DNA of 37,483 nt from an uncultured Rhodopila sp. (GTDB lineage: Bacteria; Pseudomonadota; Alphaproteobacteria; Acetobacterales; Acetobacteraceae), in the NCBI GenBank assembly GCA_903851415.1, contig CAINOE010000210.1, forward strand, positions 1 to 37,483, read 5' to 3'. The position numbers and the translations under genes are program-made. This document shows, piece by piece, positions 7,251 to 15,165 of the stretch (position 1 is its first letter; each line of letters starts with the position of its first letter). The notes below the pieces were generated by a model. It searched no databases, was not told the DNA's origin, and saw nothing but the letters and a program-made list of their open reading frames with translations.

Positions 7251-7310
7251 ATGCCGACGAACACCGACCTGGCGATCGACACGCTCCGGCGCACGCGAGG
7301 ACCTGAATGA
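7251..7310 (+). pseudogene. Truncated VapB-like antitoxin start
   Basis: ATG 7251 is preceded by GAAGAGG (7237-7243) and starts MPTNTDLAIDTLRR, resembling the openings of short VapB antitoxins (M.TNLAIDD.L). A stop follows after 19 codons. With a promoter-like sequence and ribosome site upstream, it may be the 5' stump of another lost toxin-antitoxin operon. The similarity is short, so this is tentative. Confidence 0.35.
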
Positions 7311-7429
7311 TCGACTGGCCTGTCGTGAGGGGTGGCATCCGAGGCCGCAGGCCGACAATCGGCAACTTACGACGCGGGCGCCGCGGTTCAGAAATTCTGA
7401 CTAAAGACTCTTTGTTGGGAACCCGAGCC

Positions 7430-8278
7430 GTGAGTGAGCTTCAGCAAGAAGCCGATTATACAATCCTACAAAAGCTTATGCTCAATCTGGTGCAATCGCA
7501 GTCCGGGCGACCAATCAACATTAGAGATTCATGGTTGAATGACGCACAGACAATTGCACGAAAAATGTTCGAACATCTTGCCTCATTGCGCGCGCTAACC
7601 GATGTTCATCGTGTGGAGATCAACGAAACTCAATCGTTTTGTTTCATTGATCACTCATCGGTAAAGGTCGTGGCCCGAGCCGCGTTCGAGACCTATTTAG
7701 TTTTCTTCTTTATCTTCGCCGGTTCGGATCTGTCACGCTGCGAATTTAGGCATAAGATATGGCGCTACGGTGGGCTCGCCGACCGCCAAAGACCTCATCC
7801 CGTCAATCCCGAGGCGCGCAAAGTTCAGGCGGCGGATAAGGCGGAAATGGATCGCCTGAAACCTGAGATCGAGGCGTCGCCCCATCTGGGAGCCTACGGC
7901 CGAGACGCAGTGAAGAAAATCCTAAGAGGTGAATGGCGTGGAGGCGACTCTTGGGCCGGCCTCGCTGGACGCGCCGGATTTCACGAGAGCTATTTCCGCG
8001 ATGTTTACGGTTACCTCTGCGGCTATTCGCACGCCAGCTATATCAGTGCCATGCAGGTCGGCCAAGCTCGGTCACTCGACGAACAGAGAAAATTGGCAAA
8101 AGCATGTATCGGTTTGGGCCTCGTTCTCATGGCTCACTTTGCGCGTGCCTATACCGATCTATTTGTTGATAGCAAACGGATTCTCGACGCGGACGGGCAG
8201 GCGAAAGCGTCAGTCGACCGCTGGTGCTTTAGCGCTGAAGACTGGGAGAAGATGACTGCCAAGAAATCTTCTTCCTAG
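7430..8278 (+). CDS. Hypothetical helical protein with one hydrophobic segment
   Basis: This frame is open from ATG 7307, but the part before 7430 is low-quality, arginine-rich sequence. GTG 7430 (VSELQQEADYTILQ) starts the protein-like part and gives 282 residues. The product is mostly helical, has a hydrophobic stretch TYLVFFFIFAG preceded by SSVKVVARAAFE, and a later YGYLCGYSHASYISAMQ segment. It loosely recalls families such as DUF5677, with an R-A..E helix and a conserved late S-H pair, but I cannot assign it. Base and codon use (ATT, AAA, CAA and TTA codons) is visibly more AT-rich than in neighbours, suggesting transfer. It is convergent with the next unknown gene. Confidence 0.65.
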   Translation: MSELQQEADYTILQKLMLNLVQSQSGRPINIRDSWLNDAQTIARKMFEHLASLRALTDVHRVEINETQSFCFIDHSSVKVVARAAFETYLVFFFIFAGSDLSRCEFRHKIWRYGGLADRQRPHPVNPEARKVQAADKAEMDRLKPEIEASPHLGAYGRDAVKKILRGEWRGGDSWAGLAGRAGFHESYFRDVYGYLCGYSHASYISAMQVGQARSLDEQRKLAKACIGLGLVLMAHFARAYTDLFVDSKRILDADGQAKASVDRWCFSAEDWEKMTAKKSSS

Positions 8279-8319
8279 ACTGGGGCGAGCTCTCAAAGCA
8301 CCGAACGGTATATGAAGTG

Positions 8320-8360
8320 TCAGATTCTATTAAATATAACTAGCTACGAAGAGAATCTGA
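8320..8360. terminator. Possible bidirectional terminator between convergent genes
   Basis: A perfect 9-bp inverted repeat, TCAGATTCT (8320-8328) / AGAATCTGA (8352-8360), surrounds an AT-rich 23-base loop between two convergent genes and reaches into the last codons of the minus-strand gene. The stem is weak (low GC), so termination is a suggestion. Confidence 0.35.
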
Positions 8361-8946
8361 TTCGAGCGATGTCTCTGAGTAGGGTCATGATGGACAGATA
8401 GTAATTATCTGTAAAGGGGGCGAGCATAACGCTGTCCATGCCCTCGAAATCTTCTAAGTCTTCCCTCCCGGAGTATCGCTGTGCAAGAATTCTTATTAGC
8501 GTTCGATGCGTCTCGGTACCGGTAGCATGGGTTGGGCCGCCCATTTTTACGTCCCATCTCACTTTTAGAAGATACGTGGCGAAAAGCCCAAACAGTGATT
8601 CCGTATCCCCACCTAAACGCTCCATACCTTTTCTGACACCGAGACAAATGTCCTGTTTGACCTCCTCGGGGACGTCCATACAAAGATCGGTGTAAATCAC
8701 ATAGGCAGCAGCTCCAATTGCTAAGAAATTAGCTGCCGCAAAATTCTGATTTTGAGAGATCTGGTGGATTAGACTCGTACCGTCTTCATCATGCGACAGA
8801 CTTAAAATTGACTCGATCATATTCTTTGCTGGAACAAGGCTGAGTTCGACCGCCATAACTCCATACTCTTCAGGTGAAAGGCCAAGCTTTCTGCCATCAA
8901 TGAAGAACTGCTCTTGCCGTCCTCCGCCCACTCCCCACCTAAACAT
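8344..8946 (-). CDS. Hypothetical protein of unknown function
   Basis: I place the start at ATG 8946, which follows AGGGGG about six bases upstream and gives 200 residues (MFRWGVGGGRQEQFFIDGRK). Alternatives are ATG 8964 and a TTG at 9060. The sequence looks soluble and helical. A central FAAANFLAIGAAAYVIYTDL segment is hydrophobic enough to be a buried helix, and TETHRTLIRILAQRYSGRED lies near the end. I do not recognise it. Codon use is AT-rich like its convergent neighbour at 7430-8278, and both sit between toxin-antitoxin debris and a duplicated gene fragment, consistent with a small imported module. Confidence 0.6.
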   Translation of the reverse strand: MFRWGVGGGRQEQFFIDGRKLGLSPEEYGVMAVELSLVPAKNMIESILSLSHDEDGTSLIHQISQNQNFAAANFLAIGAAAYVIYTDLCMDVPEEVKQDICLGVRKGMERLGGDTESLFGLFATYLLKVRWDVKMGGPTHATGTETHRTLIRILAQRYSGREDLEDFEGMDSVMLAPFTDNYYLSIMTLLRDIARIRFSS

Positions 8947-9213
8947 ACACCGACCCCCTGGCATGGTTTCCGGTGCTTCTATAGGCTCCTTTGTCCGATA
9001 CGGCAATAGTCGGCTTAACGGAACGGTCGGGCGTACGGCTTCGTCCAGGCCCGACCGCAAATCGCTGGCGTCGACGCAGGTTGAGCAGTTTTCAAAGCCG
9101 CCTCATCGAGCGGGTGACTCACGACTTATCTTTCCGGTACACTCGACCTGCAGGCGACATGTCGGCGATTCGCACACCTACGGGCGACGGGAAGGGTCTC
9201 TGAACGCAATACG

Positions 9214-9529
9214 CTCACCGCTTCCCCATATTCTCCAACAACGCCACCGCCCCCGGCAACTCGTGCCGCCGGATCGGCCGTGTCATGCAGCACCACCAGC
9301 TTCCTCCCGGCGACGCCCATCGCGTCGGCCAGCCGGCGGCCCTGCATCACGCTCTCTTCGAACACGTCCCCCACATAAACCACCACCCGCACCCCCGCCT
9401 GCTTCCCGCTCGCCGACAATATCGGCAGCAGCCGCGTGTGCCCGGAGATACACTCCACCCCCGCCGCCCGGTCGCGCAGCGTGTTCGCGTCATTGGTGAA
9501 CCCGGTAAACGTATGCACCCACCCGCCGC
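9214..9529 (-). pseudogene. Deleted second copy of the VWA-domain gene
   Basis: This segment repeats most of the 3' two-thirds of the VWA gene at 10521-11330 (matching 10520-10990), with only scattered substitutions. A 155-bp block present in the full copy is absent. In the full copy that block lies between two GCCGCCG repeats (10571-10577 and 10726-10732); here a single GCCGCCG (9265-9271) remains, the signature of slippage or recombination between short repeats. Because 155 is not a multiple of three the frame is broken. The 5' part of the gene, including the putative metal-binding DATAS motif, is also missing. Confidence 0.85.
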
Positions 9530-9631
9530 AAGGAGCGAACGGCTGACCGATAGATAAGCGATTGGCCTTGAATCAATCCGCCGAGCGGCGTATTTCCAAC
9601 TCATAACCCACCTGCGGCGTGCCGTAGGCCC

Positions 9632-9665
9632 AAAGGCCGTTTCGGACGTAAGTCCGAGCGGCCTT
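9632..9665 (+). other. Strong RNA hairpin before the NYN gene
   Basis: AAGGCCG (9633-9639) pairs with CGGCCTT (9659-9665) and TCGGAC (9642-9647) with GTCCGA (9652-9657), closing a GTAA loop of the stable GNRA class. It ends 20 bases before the GTG start at 9686. No U-run follows, so it is less likely a terminator than a 5'-leader structure or a repeat remnant. Confidence 0.4.
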
Positions 9666-9685
9666 CTGCTTATCCGGACCTCTTC

Positions 9686-10345
9686 GTGGCACGCACCATC
9701 GTCTATATTGACGGCTTCAACCTCTACTACCGGGCGCTCAAGGGAACGCCGCACAAGTGGCTTGACATCGAGGCCATGAGCCGTGCCGCCCTGTCCAAAA
9801 CCTGCATCATCGAGCGGGTGAACTATTACACCGCGCACATTTCCGGCCGCGTCGATCCGGAATCGCCGCGCCGGCAGCATGCATACCTGAGGGCAATCGC
9901 CACCCTGCCGGCGGTCGTCATCCATTATGGGAATTTTCTCGTCAGCCAGAAATGGGCCGGGCTCGTGCAGCCGCCGGATTTCCGGCCTCAAACCACGCTA
10001 CCCCCGGGCGCCGTGCCGCAAGTTGCCTATGTGTGGAAGACAGAAGAGAAGGGGTCGGATGTGAACCTGGGCGTCCATCTTGTGCGCGATGCGTGCAAGG
10101 GCGGCTTTGATCTTGCGGCGGTGCTGACGAACGACACCGACCTCGTCGAGCCGATCCGGATCGTCACGCGGGAACTTGGCCTTCCGGTCACGTTGCTGAC
10201 GCCGGTTGCAAAGCCGGCGACCTCGCTGGCCAGGGTGGCGACCGCGGTTCGCCATATCCAGCCCTATATCGGTCCGTGCCAGTTGCCCGTCCAAATCCCG
10301 GTTCCGGGCAAAAAGCCCATCGGCAAACCTGTCGAGTGGGCATGA
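9686..10345 (+). CDS. NYN-domain (PIN-like) putative nuclease, LabA/DUF88 family
   Basis: A 219-residue NYN-domain protein with the acidic site typical of PIN-like RNases: D9 in VYIDGFNLYYR, D125 in KGSDVNLGVHLVRDA (with D135) and D150/D152 in LTNDTDL. The YIDGFNLYY opening, the central KGSDV helix start and the late NDTDL are the three recognisable NYN motifs. Members act on RNA or are linked to defence and toxin functions; the substrate is unknown here. The start is GTG 9686. The gene lies between a broken copy and an intact copy of the VWA gene, transcribed opposite to both. Confidence 0.8.
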   Translation: MARTIVYIDGFNLYYRALKGTPHKWLDIEAMSRAALSKTCIIERVNYYTAHISGRVDPESPRRQHAYLRAIATLPAVVIHYGNFLVSQKWAGLVQPPDFRPQTTLPPGAVPQVAYVWKTEEKGSDVNLGVHLVRDACKGGFDLAAVLTNDTDLVEPIRIVTRELGLPVTLLTPVAKPATSLARVATAVRHIQPYIGPCQLPVQIPVPGKKPIGKPVEWA

Positions 10346-10477
10346 TGTGTGGTTCCCGATTATCGGTGTTCTTCGCCATTTCCGGAACACCGCTCGCGAT
10401 CAGAATTGAGGCAAGGTCACGTCCCGCTGTTGCGTTGCAGCGCCACTCCGCCTTCGCCGTTGCCTGTAGAGGCGTGG

Positions 10478-10497
10478 ATGCCGACCTGCGTCGGCAT
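10478..10497. repeat. Short hairpin repeat (ATGCCGAC / GTCGGCAT)
   Basis: Perfect 8-bp arms with a CTGC loop, in the 175-bp gap between the convergent NYN and VWA genes. It is related to the hairpin at 5596-5617 and could help separate the two transcripts. Confidence 0.45.
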
Positions 10498-10520
10498 GAC
10501 GGGTTAAGAACCCCGCCCCC

Positions 10521-11330
10521 TCACCGCTTCCCCAAATTCTCCAACAACGCCACCGCCCCCGGCAACTCGTGCCGCCGCTCCCGCAGCAGCTTCTCCCCGC
10601 CCACAGCGTAAACCGCCACCGCCGACAGAATATCCCGCAGCCGCCCCGGAGCGCTCGCATCGAACGGCAGCACGCACCCGCCCGTGCGCTTCGCCAGATC
10701 CCAGAACACCTCCGCATCCCGCCGAGCCGCCGGATCCGCCGTATCATGCAGCACCACCAGCTTCATCCCGGCGACACCCATCGCGTCCGCCAGCCGGCGG
10801 CCCTGCATCACGCTCTCCTCGAACACGTCCCCGACATAAACCACCACCCGCACCCCCGCCTGCTTCCCGCTCGCCGACAGTATCGGCAATAGCCGCGTGT
10901 GCCCGGAGATGCACTCCACCCCCGCCGCCCGGTCGCGCAGCGTGTTCGCATCGTTGGTGAACCCGGTGAACGTATGCACCCGCCCGCCGCCATGCACCGC
11001 CAGCGCCACGTCCAGCTCCCCCGGCAGCGCCTTCACCAGAGCATCCGTCACCCGCCGCGCCGCCGCCCAGGCCGGCTCCCGAGACGCCGTCGCATCCACC
11101 GCGAACACCAGCCGGGGCCGCTTCGGCGTCACCGCCTCAACCGGCGGTTCCGCATGCCCCACCGCCAGCAGCGCCGAGGCCACGTCCGCCGCCGCCGTCA
11201 CCGCCGAGGCGACTGACCGCAGCCGCGCCAGCATCCCCCCACCCGAAGCCCGCGCCACCGGCCCCCCCGAAACCGGCGGAGAAACACCAGCGTCGTCAGG
11301 AACCAGCACAAAATTCGGCTTGTCGGTCAT
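10521..11330 (-). CDS. VWA-domain protein
   Basis: A 269-residue protein. After a proline/glycine-rich N-terminus (about 40 residues) and an Ala-rich helix comes RLVFAVDATASRE (about residues 73-85), the first strand of a von Willebrand A fold with a DxTxS variant of the metal-binding motif. FTGFTNDANTLRD, GHTRLLPILS and VYVGDVFEES continue the alternating beta/alpha pattern. Start ATG 11330 is preferred over 11363 because a GGGAG lies just upstream of it. VWA proteins mediate metal-dependent protein contacts; no partner is identifiable here. It lies downstream of amn on the same strand, and a partial second copy exists at 9214-9529. Confidence 0.8.
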   Translation of the reverse strand: MTDKPNFVLVPDDAGVSPPVSGGPVARASGGGMLARLRSVASAVTAAADVASALLAVGHAEPPVEAVTPKRPRLVFAVDATASREPAWAAARRVTDALVKALPGELDVALAVHGGGRVHTFTGFTNDANTLRDRAAGVECISGHTRLLPILSASGKQAGVRVVVYVGDVFEESVMQGRRLADAMGVAGMKLVVLHDTADPAARRDAEVFWDLAKRTGGCVLPFDASAPGRLRDILSAVAVYAVGGEKLLRERRHELPGAVALLENLGKR

Positions 11331-11386
11331 GGCCGTCTCCCGATGCTTAATATCAGCAGGCAATCAGAGCGACTCTTCCCATCGAC

Positions 11387-11482
11387 CGTCATGGCCCGGC
11401 TTGTCCGGGCCACCTATTCCAGCACGTGCCGCGACAGGTGGCCCGGACGATACCCCGGACGAGCCCGGGCAGGGCCATGACG
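11387..11482. repeat. Palindromic repeat copy A
   Basis: It begins CGTCATGGCCCGGC and ends GGGCCATGACG, with an internal GGTGGCCCGGAC block pairing with GTCCGGGCCACC. At 96 bp it is the longest copy seen. It lies between amn and the VWA gene (both minus strand). Confidence 0.85.
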
Positions 11483-11538
11483 GTGGGGAGAGGCTCGATC
11501 GGCCGAACTCAAGGCGGATTTGCATAACCACCATCCTG

Positions 11539-13008
11539 CTAGCGGAAGGGCGGCTCGTCAAAGCTGCGCAGCTTGCGGGAATGCAGCGCCCCCAGATCCC
11601 CGCGCAGCAAATCCAGCGCCGCGATGCCGATGCGCAAATGCTCACCCACGGCCCGCTGATAGAACGCGCTGGCCATGCCGGGCAGCTTGATCTCGCCATG
11701 CAGCGGCTTGTCCGACACGCACAGCAGCGTGCCGTACGGCACCCGCAGCCGGTAGCCCTGCGCCGCCAGCGTGCCGCTCTCCATATCCACCGCAATCGCG
11801 CGAGACAGGTTGATCCGCCGCCGCTCCTGCGACCAGCGCAGCTCCCAGTTGCGGTCGTCGTACGACACCACGGTGCCGGTGCGCAGCCGCTGCTTCAGCG
11901 CGTCGCCCCGCTCTCCGGTGACCCGCGCCGCCGCCTCCTGCAATGCCACCTGCACCTCCGCCAGCGCCGGTATCGGCACTTCCGGCGGCACCAGGTCATC
12001 CAGGATGCGGTCGCGCCGCAGATACCCGTGCGCCAGCACATAGTCGCCGATGGCCTGCGACTGCCGCAGCCCGCCGCAATGGCCGACCATCAGCCAGCAA
12101 TGGGGGCGGAGGACGGCGAGATGGTCGGTTATGTTCTTGGCGTTGGACGGCCCGACGCCGATATTGACGATGGTCACCCCGCCCTGCCCGTCGTTGCGCG
12201 CCAAATGATAGGCCGGCATCTGAAAGCGAAACCACGGCGCCGCGGCGATCCGCTCCGCCGCCTCGGCCAGATCGTCGCCCCGCGCCGCCTCCACGCCCCC
12301 GGGAGCGATCAGCCTGTCATACGCCGAACCGCCATCGGCCAGCTCATCCAGCCCCCAGCGCACGAACTGATCGACATAGCGCTGGTAGTTGGTCAGCAGG
12401 ATCCAGGGCTGGATGCAGCGCCAGTCGGTGCCGGTGTAGTGCTGCAGCCGCCCCAGCGAGTAATCCACCCGCAGCGCGTCGAACAGCGCCAGCGGCCGGG
12501 GCTCGCCGTCCTCGAACGCCCACAGCCCGTCCGCCACCTCGTCGCCGACGGCCGACAGCAGCGGCGTCGGGAAATGCCGCGCCAGTTCGACGGGGGTGAC
12601 GAGGCCGCCGGCAAGCTCATCGCGGCGGTCGAGCGCATAGGGGTAGGGCATCTCCTGGCCGCTATGGCCCACGTCCAGGGTGGCGCCGTATTCCGCCACC
12701 AGCGGCTCCAGTTGCTCCAGCAGATAGCTGCGAAAGAAGCACGGATGGGTGATGGTGGTAGCGTAAACCCCCGGCGTCTGGATCTTTCCCCAGGCGCGGC
12801 GGTTGTCCGGTATCGGCTGGTTCGGCTCGCACACCAGGCGCAGTTCGGGATAGCGGAACCGGCTGCGCTCACCCGCATCAGGCGGCTCGCCGCCGGCGGC
12901 AAAGCGCGCCAGGGCGTTGCGTTGCGCCTGCACCGCCTCGGCATGCATCGCCTCCAGCCGGTTCACGGCCTGGCCGGGCGAAAGCGCGCTGTGGTGTCCA
13001 TCAGGCAT
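11539..13008 (-). CDS. amn: AMP nucleosidase
   Basis: Amn hydrolyses AMP to adenine and ribose-5-phosphate and helps regulate the adenylate pool. At 489 residues it matches the long bacterial type, with an N-terminal regulatory domain (FRYPELRLVCEPNQPIPDNR and TTITHPCFFRSYLLEQL) and a C-terminal nucleoside-phosphorylase-like domain. The latter shows VTIVNIGVGPSNAKNITDHL, MVGHCGGLRQSQAIGDYVLA and AIAVDMESGTLAAQGYRLRV, the acidic DMES catalytic/ribose-binding motif. The ATG at 13008 is preceded by GGAGGA. A palindromic repeat separates it from the downstream VWA gene. Confidence 0.96.
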   Translation of the reverse strand: MPDGHHSALSPGQAVNRLEAMHAEAVQAQRNALARFAAGGEPPDAGERSRFRYPELRLVCEPNQPIPDNRRAWGKIQTPGVYATTITHPCFFRSYLLEQLEPLVAEYGATLDVGHSGQEMPYPYALDRRDELAGGLVTPVELARHFPTPLLSAVGDEVADGLWAFEDGEPRPLALFDALRVDYSLGRLQHYTGTDWRCIQPWILLTNYQRYVDQFVRWGLDELADGGSAYDRLIAPGGVEAARGDDLAEAAERIAAAPWFRFQMPAYHLARNDGQGGVTIVNIGVGPSNAKNITDHLAVLRPHCWLMVGHCGGLRQSQAIGDYVLAHGYLRRDRILDDLVPPEVPIPALAEVQVALQEAAARVTGERGDALKQRLRTGTVVSYDDRNWELRWSQERRRINLSRAIAVDMESGTLAAQGYRLRVPYGTLLCVSDKPLHGEIKLPGMASAFYQRAVGEHLRIGIAALDLLRGDLGALHSRKLRSFDEPPFR

Positions 13009-13127
13009 AGGCGGCAGATCCTCCGAGGCGGTACTGTGTGCAGATCGGGTCCCGGGACCCGTTCGTGAACCCTTAACTTGGCGAACGGATCACCCGGATC
13101 AAAGGAAATCAGGTGGGGAAACGCCCG

Positions 13128-13520
13128 ATGTCCAATTATGGTTTGGCGAAGGTCCCCACCGCCGGCGTGGCTTTCGAGGACGAGGCGCCGCGCCACATCC
13201 GCGGCACGATCGCATCCGTGCGGGACCATGCGGTTGCGGTGACAACGGCGCGCGGCGCCACGCACGATGACGCAAAGGTGTTCACGATCGGCCCGGCGAA
13301 CATCAGCGCCATCAAGGACGGCAAATTCATCGGCCTCACCTCGGTCGAAAAGGGCGGCAATGCCGTCGCCGATCGTCGTGGGAAAGCTCGGCCTGAAGCC
13401 GCCGATGTGATACAGGCCTCGGACAGACGCCCCGGACGTCATGGCCCGGCTCGTCCGGGGCACCTTCCGCCGGAGGTGGCCAGGCGCCAGCCAGGCCATA
13501 ACACAGGAGTGGCGCAGTGA
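13128..13520 (+). pseudogene. Broken gene for a DUF5666-like small protein
   Basis: The central part (HIRGTIASVRDHAVAVTTAR, then IKDGKFIGLTSVEKGGNAVA) resembles small exported beta-barrel/OB-like proteins of alphaproteobacteria, often annotated DUF5666 or 'metal ABC transporter permease'. In these, RGTI..V....V.V.T..G is followed by a GKFIG.TSVEKGG.R.ALEVHIF segment. Here there is no signal peptide, and after KGGNAVA the expected C-terminus is replaced by unrelated sequence including palindromic repeat B. The frame closes in a TGA overlapping the GTG of the cytochrome b gene (13517). The start at ATG 13128 is a guess. Confidence 0.55.
13437..13503. repeat. Palindromic repeat copy B (diverged)
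   Basis: CGTCATGGCCCGGCTCGTCC at the left matches the family; the right arm is diverged (CCAGGCCATAAC). It lies inside the 3' part of the broken DUF5666-like frame, in a different reading frame from the copies in cobN and the mini-cistron. Confidence 0.7.
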
Positions 13521-14416
13521 CTTTGCGGCGGCGAATCCCTGACGCGGCCACCGAGACGATAGCCGCACCCAGCGGCGCAATGCCCGGGGCCGTGGGCGAG
13601 GCGCCAACGCTGATCTACCGGCACTCGGCCGCGGTCCGGATCACCCACTGGATCAACGCGCTTTGCCTGACCATCCTGCTGATGAGCGGCCTGCAGATCT
13701 TCAACGCACACCCCGCGCTGTATTGGGGCAACATCTCGGACTTCGCCCATCCCGCGGTCTCGATGACCGCGGAGCAGCCGCAAAACGGGCCGCCGCGCGG
13801 TGTCACCGAGGTCTTCGGTCATCGCTTCGACACCACGGGCGTCCTTGGCCTGTCGCGCGATGCCGCCGGCCAGCCTTGGGAGCGCGGCTTCCCGGCCTGG
13901 GCGACCCTGCCCGGCGAGCAATCGTTGGCGGGCGGGCGGCTCTGGCACTTCTTCTTTGCCTGGCTGTTCGTCGTCAACGGCTCGATTTACCTGCTGGCCT
14001 CAATCTCCGGCGGCCATGTCCGGCGGGACCTGCTGCCGACGGGTGAGCAGCTTCGCCGCATCGGCCGAACCACCCTGGACCACCTGCTGTTCCGCTTCCC
14101 CGAAGGCGAGGAAGCCCGCCGCTACAACGTGCTGCAAAAACTCGCCTATCTCACCGTGGTCTTCGCCGTTCTGCCGTTCATGCTGTTGACCGGCCTCGCC
14201 ATGTCGCCGCGCATGGATGCCGCCTGGCCGCACTTGCTGATCCTGCTCGGGGGACGGCAGTCGGCGCGGACCATCCACTTCATTCTCGCCTGGTCGCTGG
14301 TCGCCTTCGTCCTCGTTCATGTGTTCATGGTCCTGGTCTCCGGCGTCTGGAACAATCTGCGGTCCATGGTGACCGGCCGCTACGCGATCAGGGAGGCACG
14401 CGGTGCCGCGGACTGA
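13517..14416 (+). CDS. Membrane cytochrome b (b/b6 domain, Ni/Fe-hydrogenase type)
   Basis: A 299-residue di-haem cytochrome b-type subunit. IYRHSAAVRITHWINALCLT carries the first His pair of the family's RxxHWxN motif. The protein continues with hydrophobic spans around LTILLMSGLQIF, LWHFFFAWLFVVNGSIYLLA, LTVVFAVLPFMLLTGLAM and TIHFILAWSLVAFVLVHVFMVL, with haem-ligand histidines in WHFFF, IHFILA and VHVFM. It passes electrons between the quinone pool and a periplasmic partner. The GTG at 13517 is supported by AGGAG (13505-13509). It overlaps the following molybdoenzyme gene by 14 bp, so the two form a two-subunit redox unit. Confidence 0.9.
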   Translation: MTLRRRIPDAATETIAAPSGAMPGAVGEAPTLIYRHSAAVRITHWINALCLTILLMSGLQIFNAHPALYWGNISDFAHPAVSMTAEQPQNGPPRGVTEVFGHRFDTTGVLGLSRDAAGQPWERGFPAWATLPGEQSLAGGRLWHFFFAWLFVVNGSIYLLASISGGHVRRDLLPTGEQLRRIGRTTLDHLLFRFPEGEEARRYNVLQKLAYLTVVFAVLPFMLLTGLAMSPRMDAAWPHLLILLGGRQSARTIHFILAWSLVAFVLVHVFMVLVSGVWNNLRSMVTGRYAIREARGAAD

Positions 14417-15164
14417 CATGCACCGCCGCAAACTGCTCGGCGGCGCCACGCTTCTGCTCGGCGGCTGCGATCGGCTGGCGGAAAACGATACCGTGCAGCG
14501 CGTGCTGGCGAGCGCCGAGGGCCTGACGCGGCGGGTGCAGCGCCTGCTCGGCGGCGAGCACACGCTTGCGCCGGAATACGCCGAGGCCGACGTATCGCCG
14601 GTGTTCAAGGCCAACGGCACGCTCAATCCGGATGACGACGACTATCAGGACATGGCCGCGAAGCATTTTAGCGGCTGGCGGCTGGAGGTGACCGGTCTGG
14701 TCGAGCGGCCGTTGCGCCTGTCGCTGGACGACCTGCGCGCCATGCCGCCGCGCACGCAGATCACGCGGCACGACTGCGTCGAGGGCTGGAGCTGCATCGG
14801 CAAGTGGAAAGGCGCGGTGCTGGGCGACGTATTGCGCCAGGCCGAACCGCGCGCGGGTGCCCGGTATGTGGTATTCCGTTGCGCTGATCCGATGGAGAAT
14901 GGCGATCCGGACAGCAAGTATTATGAGAGTATCGGCCTCGATGAGGCGTTCCACCCGCAGACCATACTGGCCTACGACATGAACGGTGCGCCGCTGCCGG
15001 TGGCGCACGGCGCCCCGCTCCGGGTGCGGGTCGAGCGGCAGCTTGGCTACAAGATGGCGAAATACCTCATGCGGATCGAGGTGGCGGACAGCTTCGCCCA
15101 TATCGGCAGCGGCAACGGCGGCTACTGGGAGGATCAGGGCTACGCCTGGTATGCGGGGATATAG
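14403..15164 (+). CDS. Molybdopterin-dependent oxidoreductase (sulfite oxidase/MsrP fold), Tat lipoprotein
   Basis: A 253-residue protein of the oxidoreductase-molybdopterin (YedY/MsrP-like) family. The N-terminus, MHRRKLLGGATLLLGGC, has a twin-arginine motif and a lipobox ending at Cys22, so it is probably exported folded and lipid-anchored. RLEVTGLVERPLRLSLDDL starts the Moco domain. C125 in HDCVEGWSC is the expected Mo ligand. GIGN-type sulfite dehydrogenase motifs are absent. GTG 14403 is favoured by GGGAGG (14391-14396); ATG 14418 is the alternative. With the overlapping cytochrome b it resembles the MsrPQ principle (quinone to Moco enzyme); the substrate is unknown. Confidence 0.88.
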   Translation: MPRTDMHRRKLLGGATLLLGGCDRLAENDTVQRVLASAEGLTRRVQRLLGGEHTLAPEYAEADVSPVFKANGTLNPDDDDYQDMAAKHFSGWRLEVTGLVERPLRLSLDDLRAMPPRTQITRHDCVEGWSCIGKWKGAVLGDVLRQAEPRAGARYVVFRCADPMENGDPDSKYYESIGLDEAFHPQTILAYDMNGAPLPVAHGAPLRVRVERQLGYKMAKYLMRIEVADSFAHIGSGNGGYWEDQGYAWYAGI

Positions 15165-15165
15165 T

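Noticed and set aside
10897..13068. Long open frame opposite amn and the VWA gene
   Set aside because: It is the GC-driven antisense shadow of two well-recognised genes; its product is rich in H, R, P and Q without motifs.
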